NCBI GenBank assembly: GCA_031276685.1
Contig: JAISMQ010000234.1
Span: 1-5,116, forward strand
DNA: 5,116 nt
Reading direction: 5' to 3'
From: Treponema sp.
GTDB lineage: Bacteria; Spirochaetota; Spirochaetia; Treponematales; Breznakiellaceae
Shown here: positions 1 through 5,116 of the stretch, piece after piece
How positions within the stretch are numbered: the stretch's first letter is position 1
How the letters are laid out: each line of letters begins with the position of its first letter
Notes under the pieces: model-generated
Database searches by the model: none
What the model saw: only the letters and a program-made list of their open reading frames with translations
Told to the model about the DNA's origin: nothing
Made by a program: the position numbers and the translations under genes

Positions 1-390
1 GGGCTTATCGACGCCCAGTTCTTTTAAGCGTTTGGCCGTCCAGGGAAGAATGCCGCTGCCGTCCGAAACGCCGTAGTTTGCCGCCGAAAAACCCACCGGG
101 ACAAGGCCCAAGGCAAGGACCACATCCTGGTTGGCCCACTGGATTGTGGCGACCCGTTCGGGCTTGCGTTCAATCACCGTTTCGCCGAAGGCGTGCCGGA
201 TCACGATAGGGTATTCGTTTGAAACCCCGGCGGCTTGTGCCGCAGCCGGCGCCGTCACGGCGGCCGGTGTAGCGCCTGGGGCGGCCTGGGTTTTGTCCTG
301 CCGGGAACAGCCCGCCATTGGCAAAATCAGCACAACCACAAGGGCCGCGAGCCCCGCCCCGCGCCTGCGCGGAGTATTGTCCTTTTTCAT
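1..390 (-). CDS. Iron-siderophore ABC transporter substrate-binding lipoprotein, N-terminal part (cut by window edge)
   Basis: Only the first 130 codons are present; the gene continues past position 1. It begins MKKDNTPRRR, followed by a hydrophobic stretch (about residues 12-25) and a lipobox MAGC with the lipid-anchored Cys at residue 28, so the product should be a lipoprotein facing the periplasm. A Pro/Ala/Gln-rich tether (about residues 33-60) precedes the start of the periplasmic-binding fold: YPIVIRHAFGETVIERKPER, then VATIQWANQDVVLALGLVPV and GFSAANYGVSD. This pattern (H-x-x-G-x-T-x-I, K-P-x-R-V, then 'DxxLALG.VPVG') is typical of the FepB/FecB-like binding proteins (COG0614) that deliver Fe(III)-siderophores or haem to an ABC permease. 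The ATG is preceded by AGGAG with a 6-nt spacer, which fixes the start. The permease and ATPase genes, if adjacent, lie outside the window. The exact ligand cannot be told. It is transcribed away from the glycan operon and is probably functionally unrelated to it. Confidence 0.9.
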   Translation of the reverse strand, partial: MKKDNTPRRRGAGLAALVVVLILPMAGCSRQDKTQAAPGATPAAVTAPAAAQAAGVSNEYPIVIRHAFGETVIERKPERVATIQWANQDVVLALGLVPVGFSAANYGVSDGSGILPWTAKRLKELGVDKP

Positions 391-396
391 GTAAAA

Positions 397-401
397 CTCC
401 T
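397..401 (-). promoter_or_regulatory. Ribosome binding site of the siderophore-binding lipoprotein gene
   Basis: The minus strand reads AGGAG followed by six bases (TTTTAC) and the ATG at 390. It is a strong Shine-Dalgarno at standard spacing. It decides the start: the longer frame beginning at 445 on this strand is in another reading frame and lacks the lipoprotein signal. Confidence 0.85.
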
Positions 402-414
402 GAATAATTTTTCC

Positions 415-429
415 GCCAGCCATGCTGGC
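415..429 (-). promoter_or_regulatory. Small dyad at the predicted 5' end of the lipoprotein mRNA
   Basis: GCCAGC and GCTGGC flank a 3-nt CAT loop, giving a perfect 6-bp GC-rich stem. It falls at the predicted transcription start of the minus-strand gene, so it would form a hairpin at the very 5' end of the transcript, or act as a second protein-binding site just downstream of the promoter. It is too short to call a riboswitch, and no T-run follows it on the minus strand that would make it a terminator. Confidence 0.35.
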
Positions 430-436
430 CGTGAAT

Positions 437-465
437 GTTATACATGACTAATTTTTTTTAGTCAA
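437..465 (-). promoter_or_regulatory. Sigma-70-type promoter for the siderophore-binding lipoprotein gene
   Basis: Reading the minus strand, TTGACT (465-460) matches the -35 consensus at 5 of 6 bases. TATAAC (442-437) matches the -10 consensus at 5 of 6, and the spacer is exactly 17 bp and AT-rich. Transcription should start near 428-430, giving a leader of about 40 nt before the ATG at 390. This AT-rich island stands out from the GC-rich surroundings. A palindrome lies across the -35 element and spacer, suggesting repression at this promoter. Confidence 0.8.
445..464. promoter_or_regulatory. Candidate operator: 7-bp inverted repeat with 6-bp A/T spacer
   Basis: TGACTAA, six T residues, then TTAGTCA form a perfect dyad. 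It overlaps the last five bases of the -35 element and fills most of the -35/-10 spacer of the lipoprotein promoter, so a bound protein would block RNA polymerase. Given the iron-siderophore gene downstream, an iron-dependent repressor of the Fur or DtxR/IdeR type is the natural candidate. The sequence is not an obvious match to the classic Fur box and only loosely resembles DtxR-type TTAG...CTAA sites. The identity of the regulator is inference. Confidence 0.6.
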
Positions 466-554
466 CGGAACCGGCCTTGGCTTATAAGGACGGCGTATGG
501 GGGCCTGAGTTTGGGGCTTGTCCCGGGGGATCTTCATTCCGATAAACAGAAGGT
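466..554. other. Remainder of the intergenic region upstream of the glycan operon
   Basis: These roughly 90 bases separate the lipoprotein promoter from the first plus-strand gene. I see no convincing plus-strand promoter. The best -10-like string is TATAAG at 483-488, which lacks a good -35 at 16-18 bp (TTAGTC at 458-463 is 19 bp away and weak). The operon promoter may use a different sigma factor or be a poor match. No RNA gene or terminator is evident. Confidence 0.4.
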
Positions 555-2180
555 ATGAAAGCCCTTGTCTTCCTCTATGGCGGCGATCTCCGTTCCCAGG
601 CATTCGAGAAGGTCTTTCCCGGGGGGAAAAGCGCGTTTGATCTGGCCCTGGAACGGGTCCGCCTGTTCCCCGGCTGGCAGGGGACCGTGGTTTTGGGGCG
701 GGAGGGGGATCCCCGGTGGGAAGGGGGGCTCGCGGCGTCCGGCGATCTGGTTCTTAAACCCAGGTGGAACCGGAAGGAACTGCTGGAAACTATTTCCCGC
801 CGTTCCCAGGGCTGCGATCTTAGTTATGTCGCCTGGGCGGACTGTCCCTTTTTGGACCCGGATCTGGCCGCGGCCCTGGCCGCCCGCCATGTCGAATACG
901 CCGCGGAATACTCCTACGCCGACGGCTGGCCCTACGGCTTCGCCCCGGAACTTCTGGCCCCCGGCGTGCCGGGGATCCTCGCCGCAATCGAGGGGGACGG
1001 GGATAATCCGGTGGGGCGGGACAGTATCTTCGCCGTCTTGCAGAAGGACATCAACAGTTTCGATATTGAAACCGAAATTTCCCCGGTGGATCTCCGCTCC
1101 CGCCGCCTGTGCCTGGCGGCCGATTCAAAGCGGAACCTCCTGCTCCTTGACCGCTTTTACGCCGCTGCGGGCGGCGTCCCCGTAGCCGCCGCCGCAGCCG
1201 GAATTATCGCGGAACAGCCCGGGATCCTGCGGACCCTGCCGGTTTTTTACCCTGTCCAGGCTGCCCGGCCCTGCCCCCAGTCCAGCGCCTTCTGCCCCTA
1301 CCCGGCGGCGGCGCGGACCCCCGCCGGGACGCAAAGCCCCGCCGGGGGGGCGGCGGGCGGGGAGGATTTTCTCGATCCCGGCAAATTTGGGGAGCTTCTT
1401 GACCGGATCGCCGATTTTTCGGGGGACGCCGTGATCGATCTGTCCCTGTGGGGGGAGCTTGCCCTGCACCCCCGGCGCATGGATCTTATCCGCCTGGTTC
1501 TGGAACGGCCCCAACTGGCCCTGGTTGTCGAGACCAGCGGGGTCGGCTGGAGCGCCGGGGATCTTGAGGAGGCTGCGGCCCTGGCCCCTGCGGGCCGCCC
1601 TGCGGGTATTTCGCGCCTGTCGTGGATCGTGTCCCTGGATACCGCGGATCCCGCCCGCTACCGGGAGATCCGGGGGCCGGGCTTTACGGAGGCGGCGGAA
1701 TGTGCCCGGAAGCTCCTGTCCCTGTTCCCCGCCGACGCCTACGTCCAGGCGATCAGGACCGCCGGGGCGGAGGACGACATTGAAAAATTTTACCGGGGCT
1801 GGAAGGATCTCGCCCCGCAGGGAAACGGCAATATCATCATTCAGAAATACGATGATTTTTGCGGCAGCCTGCCGAAACGGCAGACTTCCGACTTATCTCC
1901 GGTAGAACGGCAGAGCTGCTGGCATCTTATGCGGGACCTGCCGGTGCTGCTTGACGGGACCGTCCCCCTGTGCCGGGAGGAACTTTCGGCGCTGACAGGG
2001 GAGGGGCGTATTCTAGGAAACGTATACCGGGACCCGCTTGAAACTATTTGGTCCCGGGGGGAAAGGTACTATGCGGAACATTGTGAAGCGGCGCGGCACG
2101 ACCTGGGCGCGGCGGCCGGAAAAGCGGCATATCCGGGCCTCTGCGCGGGGTGTGATGAATACTATACCTTCAACTTTTGA
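555..2180 (+). CDS. Spiro-SPASM protein: SpsF-like N-terminal domain plus radical-SAM-like and SPASM domains
   Basis: The protein has 541 residues, a usual length for the spirochaete spiro-SPASM family as I recall it. Residues 1-200 resemble a cytidylyltransferase/SpsF fold: MKALVFLYGGDL, an acidic D96-C-P-F, YGFAPE at 127-132, and FDIETEISPVDLR from 169. Residues about 235-440 look like a radical SAM barrel, with a cysteine motif at C240...C247 followed by PYP and a 'GGE'-like LSLWGE at 296-301. However, the central position of CxxxCxxC is Ser244. The C-terminus is a SPASM domain that should bind an auxiliary 4Fe-4S cluster: C455-x12-G468-x4-C473, ILGNVYRDPLETIW, C510, and C530-x2-C533. A Pro/Gly/Ala-rich insert follows the cysteine motif (about 251-268). 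ATG 555 is the first possible start, since an in-frame TAA lies at 543. The AGAAGG just upstream is only 1 nt away, so translation signals are weak. It heads the operon. The reaction is unknown; modification of a sugar or peptide is possible. Confidence 0.85.
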   Translation: MKALVFLYGGDLRSQAFEKVFPGGKSAFDLALERVRLFPGWQGTVVLGREGDPRWEGGLAASGDLVLKPRWNRKELLETISRRSQGCDLSYVAWADCPFLDPDLAAALAARHVEYAAEYSYADGWPYGFAPELLAPGVPGILAAIEGDGDNPVGRDSIFAVLQKDINSFDIETEISPVDLRSRRLCLAADSKRNLLLLDRFYAAAGGVPVAAAAAGIIAEQPGILRTLPVFYPVQAARPCPQSSAFCPYPAAARTPAGTQSPAGGAAGGEDFLDPGKFGELLDRIADFSGDAVIDLSLWGELALHPRRMDLIRLVLERPQLALVVETSGVGWSAGDLEEAAALAPAGRPAGISRLSWIVSLDTADPARYREIRGPGFTEAAECARKLLSLFPADAYVQAIRTAGAEDDIEKFYRGWKDLAPQGNGNIIIQKYDDFCGSLPKRQTSDLSPVERQSCWHLMRDLPVLLDGTVPLCREELSALTGEGRILGNVYRDPLETIWSRGERYYAEHCEAARHDLGAAAGKAAYPGLCAGCDEYYTFNF

Positions 2181-3171
2181 GGCGGCGATTCCGGCCTACA
2201 CTGCCGTGGGCGGGAAGGACCGCCTTGCCTCCACAGGGCTTTCCGCCGTTCTGCTGAACCGGGGCGGCAGTTGTTTCCGGCGCGGGCTCTTTCAGGAACT
2301 CGAAAAAACCGGGTTCGACTACGTTATCTCCCTGGAAAGCGCCCCGGAGCGCTACGATCTGGAAGAACTTTCCGGCCGCTTCCCCTTTGTGCGCTTTATC
2401 CTGATCCCCAAGGGACTCAGCCCCGGCGAGCAGATCAACCTGGGGGCCCGCGAACTGTCCAGCCCCCTCTTCTTCGTACTCTGGAACGATATTAAGATCA
2501 TCACCGGAGGCGGGGCGGAGCGGATGGCCGAGCGGCTGTTCCTGTCCAGGGAGGAATTGGAGAAGGAAGAGGAGCCGGCCAGCCGTTTCAGGCGGCTCTG
2601 TACGGTGCCCTGGATCCTCAACAGCCGTTTTGAAACCCACCCGACGCTGATAGCCCCGGCGGTGTACCGCCGGAACGTGCGGACCCTGGCCTTCGCCCCC
2701 CGGCGGGAGGGGCTGCCCAGCCTCTACCCCTTTGACGGGGTGGGGATCTACGACCGGGAGCGCTTTATCCGCGTGGGGGGCTTCGATCCCCGTATTCTGA
2801 ACCCCTACTGGCAGTTTATGGATTTTGGCTTCCGGTCCTTCCTCTGGGGGGAGGAGATCCGCGTTACCCAGCATGTCAAGCTGCTCTGCGAGGGCCCTGT
2901 CCCCGTTACCGACAGTACCGTTGACGAGGGGTACCGCCGCTTCTACCTGAAAAACATCGCCCCCCTGTTCCACGCCGGCCACGCCCGGCTCCCCTGGCGG
3001 CGTTTTCCGGCCTACCTTTCCAGTTCCGGCTGGGATATTTTTGGCGCGTGGGAGGAATTTAGCGATGCCCGCCGCTGGGTCCGGGACAACTGTTTCCGCT
3101 GGAAGTGCGACGCCGCCACGCTGAACGACAGGTGGGAAAACGTCGATCCGGACGCGGCGGGGCCCCCGTGA
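2155..3171 (+). CDS. GT-A / family 2-like glycosyltransferase
   Basis: The product is 338 residues from ATG 2155, which overlaps the previous gene by 26 nt. The N-terminal third has the layout of a nucleotide-sugar-binding GT-A fold: SAVLLNRGG near residue 24, then GEQINLGARELSSPLFFVLW, ending in W110-N111-D112, the place of the metal-binding DxD-type motif. The middle holds PFDGVGIYDRERFIRVGGFD (about 192-211) followed by ILNPYWQFMDFGFR (214-227), matching the acceptor-side 'GGFDE...EDxxFxxR' region of family 2 glycosyltransferases, with MDFGFR in place of EDxDF. No membrane segment or signal peptide is visible, so it should be cytoplasmic. GGGG at 2147-2150 is a modest ribosome site. A start at ATG 2038 would add 39 basic, unconserved-looking residues and a 143-nt overlap, so I rejected it; GTG 2152 is also possible. 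It probably transfers the sugar made by the neighbours. Donor and acceptor are unknown. Confidence 0.72.
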   Translation: MNTIPSTFEAAIPAYTAVGGKDRLASTGLSAVLLNRGGSCFRRGLFQELEKTGFDYVISLESAPERYDLEELSGRFPFVRFILIPKGLSPGEQINLGARELSSPLFFVLWNDIKIITGGGAERMAERLFLSREELEKEEEPASRFRRLCTVPWILNSRFETHPTLIAPAVYRRNVRTLAFAPRREGLPSLYPFDGVGIYDRERFIRVGGFDPRILNPYWQFMDFGFRSFLWGEEIRVTQHVKLLCEGPVPVTDSTVDEGYRRFYLKNIAPLFHAGHARLPWRRFPAYLSSSGWDIFGAWEEFSDARRWVRDNCFRWKCDAATLNDRWENVDPDAAGPP

Positions 3172-3923
3172 GCGCCGTCCGTACCGGGATAGTGATCCAG
3201 GCCCGGCTCGATTCGTCCCGGCTCCCCGACAAGGCCCTGCTGCCCCTGGGGGGGCGGCCCCTGATCTACCGGGTTATGGAAGCCCTGCGCCGGGTGGAAG
3301 CCGATGCCTACGTGCTTGCCTCGCCGGAGGACTGCGCCGCCTTCTTCGCCCCGTTGGCGGAGGAGGCGGGTTTTGTGTTCTGCCCCGGCCCCAAGGAGGA
3401 CGTGCTGGCCCGCTACTGCGTTGCTATCCGCCGCTATTCCATTGACCGCGTGATCCGGGCCACCGCCGACAATCCCTTTGTTTTTGGCGACGCCGCCGCC
3501 GCGATCAACGCGGAAGCCCTGTCCCTGGGCGCCGATTACGCCGCCTACAGCGGCCTTCCCTACGGCGCGGGCGTGGAATCCGTTTCGGCGGAGGCCCTGC
3601 TCCGGGCGGAACGCGAAACGCCCCCCCCCGGGAGGGGCCCCCTGCCGCCCGAGCGGGAGCATGTCTGCCCCTACCTCTACGGGCATCCTGAACTCTTTTT
3701 GCTCCACCGCCCCCTTGCGAAGCGGGAATGGCGGGGGCCTTCCCTGCGGATCAGCGTGGACACTGCGGAGGACTACGAACGCTGCCTCCTGCTGTGGGAC
3801 GCTCTTGCCGCCGGCCCTCCCTCCGGCCCCCCCGGCGGGTTTCCGGCGGGCGGGGAGGCGCTTGTCGCGGCCTGCCGGAGCCTTGCCGCCGGCGGCCGGC
3901 CCGAATTCCGGGAGCCGGGATGA
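3168..3923 (+). CDS. spsF: SpsF-type cytidylyltransferase (sugar nucleotide synthesis)
   Basis: It encodes 251 residues from GTG 3168, which overlaps the preceding stop codon as GTGA. Family marks of the SpsF/CMP-Kdo-synthetase-like group (COG1861) run in order: GIVIQARLDSSRLPDKALLP (7-26), the nucleotide-binding signature with R18-L-P-x-K22; GPKEDVLARY (74-83); RATADNPF (97-104) with the acidic D101; LPYGAGVESVSAEALL in the middle; REHVCPYLYGHPELF; and LRISVDTAEDYE. Such enzymes couple a nucleoside triphosphate to a sugar or sugar acid; SpsF itself acts in B. subtilis spore-coat polysaccharide synthesis. Length is near the family norm. The tail after about residue 215 is Gly/Pro/Ala-rich. 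A 9-base C run encodes Pro-Pro-Pro within an extra loop before REHV. The upstream ATG 3105 in the same frame would add 21 residues of basic sequence inside the previous gene and is unlikely. The symbol reflects the family only; the sugar is not known. Confidence 0.82.
   Translation: MSAVRTGIVIQARLDSSRLPDKALLPLGGRPLIYRVMEALRRVEADAYVLASPEDCAAFFAPLAEEAGFVFCPGPKEDVLARYCVAIRRYSIDRVIRATADNPFVFGDAAAAINAEALSLGADYAAYSGLPYGAGVESVSAEALLRAERETPPPGRGPLPPEREHVCPYLYGHPELFLLHRPLAKREWRGPSLRISVDTAEDYERCLLLWDALAAGPPSGPPGGFPAGGEALVAACRSLAAGGRPEFREPG
3621..3629 (+). repeat. Poly-C tract (9 C) inside the SpsF-type gene
   Basis: Nine consecutive C residues are followed directly by GGGAGGGG. The run encodes three prolines in a loop before the conserved REHVCPYLY segment. 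It is the longest mononucleotide run in the window; other runs reach 7 (for example G at 1344-1350 and 3248-3254, C at 3827-3833). A gain or loss of one C would truncate the enzyme. Confidence 0.9.
3911..3914 (+). promoter_or_regulatory. Ribosome binding site deciding the start of the PseG-like/methyltransferase gene
   Basis: GGAG lies 5 nt before ATG 3920, which overlaps the preceding TGA as ATGA. This supports 3920 as the start and points to translational coupling with the cytidylyltransferase gene. Confidence 0.65.
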
Positions 3924-5116
3924 GCGCGCCGGGGAACCGGGCCCCCATTCTCGTGGTCCCCTCGGTGGAAGCCGGAAGGGGAGGGGGGCATCTGGCCCGC
4001 TGCGCCGCCCTGGTCCGGGATCTCAGGGCGCTGGGGCAGAAGGCCGTCCTGTTCCTGGGCCCTCTCCCCGGCGCGGATCCGGCCGCCGCGCCTTCCACGG
4101 TCCTGGAGACCCTGGCCCCCCTTCTGGCGGAACTGGAGCCCTCCTGGGTATCACGGAACCCCGGCCCCGGGCCCTGGCGCTTCATCGTCCTTGACCGCTG
4201 CCAAACCCCGGCGCCGGAGTACCGCTTTTGGGCCTCCCTGGCCTTCCTTGTCGGCATAGACGAAGGGGGCCCCTGCCGGGATCAGATCGATTTTCTTATC
4301 GATTTGCTCCCCGGCCTGCCGGGCCGCAGCCCCCCCAATTTTCTGGACCCCAGCCTGCTCCCCCTGCCCGCCGCAGCCCGGCTGCAGCCGCCGCCGGAGG
4401 GCGCCCCCCGCAGGATCCTTATCAGTTTTGGCGCGGAGGACGCCGCCGGGCTGGGGCGGGACTGCGCCGCGGCCCTCGGCGCCCCCGGCGGGGAAGGGTT
4501 TCAGCTTACCCTGGTCGATCCTGCGGCGCCAGGCGCCCCTCTTGCGGCTGCCGCCCCGGCGGATACCCCCCCGGCGGCGGTGCCGGGTACCGCCCCGGCG
4601 GCGGCCCCCCTGCCTCTTGTCGTGCTGCGGAACATCCCCCGCCTGGCGGAACACCTTGCCGAGTACGACCTGCTGATCACCCACTTTGGCCTGAGCGCCT
4701 TCGAGGCCCTCCGCGCCGGGACCCCGGTCCTGCTGGTGTCCCCCGGCCGCCGCCACGAGCGGCTTGCCAGGGCTGCGGGCTTTCCCTCCGCAGGCATCGG
4801 GAAACGGGGGGCCCGGCGGCTTGGCAGTTTCCTCCGGGGGGCCGCCTGGGCCGGCCTGGCCCGCCGCCGCGAGTCCCTGGCCCGGCGCCACGGCGTCGCG
4901 GGCCGGGGCGGGCCCGGACTCGCCGAATTCCTCGCGGCCTTTGAGCCCTCCGGCCACCGCTGCCCCGGCTGCGGGACCGGGCAGGAGGCCGGGCCCTTCC
5001 ACTCCGTGCTGGCCCGCTTCCCCGACCGCAGTTTTCGCCGCTGCACAAGCTGCGGCCTTATCTACATGAGCCGGATCAACGAAGCCCCCATCGAGTACAG
5101 CCGGGAGTATTTTTTC
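3920..5116 (+). CDS. SpsG/PseG-like sugar-nucleotide domain fused to a zinc-ribbon SAM methyltransferase (3' end missing)
   Basis: Read from ATG 3920 the frame stays open for 399 codons to the window edge, so the gene is incomplete. Residues 1 to about 330 match the SpsG/PseG fold (two Rossmann-like, GT-B-type lobes): G21-G-G-H24-L-A-R27-C28, the PseG 'GxGHxxRC' motif whose His is catalytic in PseG; FIVLDRCQTP with D92; VGIDEGGPCRDQIDFLID from 111; the second lobe starting RRILISFGAED (to D174); and LLITHFGLSAFEALRAGTPV (251-270), which matches 'IsxxGxTxxEaxxxGxP'. The C-terminal part HRCPGC (C348, C351), C375-T-S-C378-GLIY and EYSREYF is the usual N-terminus of class I SAM methyltransferases with a four-Cys zinc ribbon; the SAM-binding fold would follow beyond the edge. 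PseG removes UDP from a nucleotide sugar; this one could be a hydrolase or a transferase. A Pro/Ala-rich insert (about 204-232) interrupts lobe two. It is the last gene seen of the operon. Confidence 0.78.
   Translation, partial: MSAPGNRAPILVVPSVEAGRGGGHLARCAALVRDLRALGQKAVLFLGPLPGADPAAAPSTVLETLAPLLAELEPSWVSRNPGPGPWRFIVLDRCQTPAPEYRFWASLAFLVGIDEGGPCRDQIDFLIDLLPGLPGRSPPNFLDPSLLPLPAAARLQPPPEGAPRRILISFGAEDAAGLGRDCAAALGAPGGEGFQLTLVDPAAPGAPLAAAAPADTPPAAVPGTAPAAAPLPLVVLRNIPRLAEHLAEYDLLITHFGLSAFEALRAGTPVLLVSPGRRHERLARAAGFPSAGIGKRGARRLGSFLRGAAWAGLARRRESLARRHGVAGRGGPGLAEFLAAFEPSGHRCPGCGTGQEAGPFHSVLARFPDRSFRRCTSCGLIYMSRINEAPIEYSREYFF
4551..4604 (+). repeat. Short imperfect direct repeats coding a Pro/Ala-rich linker
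   Basis: The 17-base unit at 4564-4580 recurs at 4588-4604 with one mismatch and a 24-nt period (8 codons). A related 12-base core, CCGCCCCGGCGG, also occurs at 4551-4562. The repeats encode the segment of APAD, TPPAAVPG and TAPAAAP inside the second lobe of the PseG-like domain. This looks like expansion of an in-frame, GC-rich linker. Confidence 0.7.

Noticed and set aside
131..447. Plus-strand small frames over the lipoprotein gene (131-394 and 235-447)
   Set aside because: They are antisense to a well-supported lipoprotein with promoter, ribosome site and signal peptide, and they have no recognisable features.
446..463. Inverted repeat with T-run read as an intrinsic terminator
   Set aside because: The stem is AT-rich and the T residues are in the loop, not after the stem. 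It lies in a divergent region with no gene ending into it, and it overlaps a strong promoter.
483..488. TATAAG as the -10 of a promoter for the glycan operon
   Set aside because: No acceptable -35 hexamer lies at 16-18 bp. I cannot support it beyond a weak possibility.
2038..2154. Earlier ATG (2038) for the glycosyltransferase
   Set aside because: It would overlap the spiro-SPASM gene by 143 nt and add a basic stretch that is the shadow of the conserved SPASM C-terminus. ATG 2155 gives an ordinary short overlap.
2170..2982. Minus-strand open frame of 270 codons opposite the glycosyltransferase gene
   Set aside because: No family motifs, and it fully overlaps a gene with good GT-A features. 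It is a GC-driven shadow.
4228..4944. Plus-strand frame of 238 codons inside the last gene
   Set aside because: The Arg/Pro/Gly-rich translation has no domain. The correct frame is the one starting at 3920, which is open to the window end.
4151..5002. Long minus-strand open frame opposite the last gene (283 codons)
   Set aside because: The encoded sequence is Gly/Arg/Ala low complexity with no recognisable domain. The plus-strand frame from 3920 carries clear PseG and zinc-ribbon motifs. Long antisense frames are expected in GC-rich DNA.

Overview
The window looks like a GC-rich spirochaete chromosome, most likely Treponema or a close relative of the termite-gut or free-living kind. The main reason is the gene at 555-2180, which reads as a 'spiro-SPASM' protein, a family I know only from spirochaetes. 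The GC-rich third codon positions rule out low-GC host-associated treponemes as a close match. The genus call is inference.

Layout. (1) Positions 1-390 on the minus strand hold the first 130 codons of a lipoprotein, the substrate-binding component of an iron-siderophore ABC transporter. It runs off the left edge. (2) Positions 391-554 are a divergent intergenic region. It carries a near-consensus sigma-70-type promoter for the lipoprotein gene (TTGACT, 17 bp, TATAAC). A perfect 7-bp inverted repeat lies across that promoter and is a good candidate for an iron-repressor operator. (3) Positions 555-5116 on the plus strand hold four tightly coupled genes, with overlaps of 26, 4 and 4 nt: the spiro-SPASM protein, a GT-A/family-2-like glycosyltransferase, an SpsF-type cytidylyltransferase, and a large protein joining an SpsG/PseG-like sugar-nucleotide domain to the start of a zinc-ribbon SAM methyltransferase. 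The last gene is cut by the right edge; its reading frame is open for 399 codons from an ATGA overlap at 3920.

How the genes may work together. SpsF (nucleotidyltransferase) and SpsG (PseG-like nucleotide-sugar hydrolase or transferase) are neighbours in the Bacillus subtilis spore-coat polysaccharide (sps) locus, and related enzymes activate nonulosonic-acid-like sugars in flagellin glycosylation. Here the pair sits with a glycosyltransferase, a methyltransferase and a spirochaete-specific radical-SAM/SPASM-like protein that itself has an SpsF-like N-terminal domain. The likely theme is synthesis and attachment of an unusual, possibly methylated, surface or flagellar sugar. No substrate can be read from the sequence, and no SpsE/NeuB-type synthase lies inside the window.

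Most notable observations: the radical-SAM-like cysteine motif of the spiro-SPASM protein reads CxxxSxxC instead of CxxxCxxC; the PseG-like and methyltransferase parts are fused; a 9-C homopolymer lies inside the cytidylyltransferase gene; and a palindrome overlaps the iron-transport promoter.
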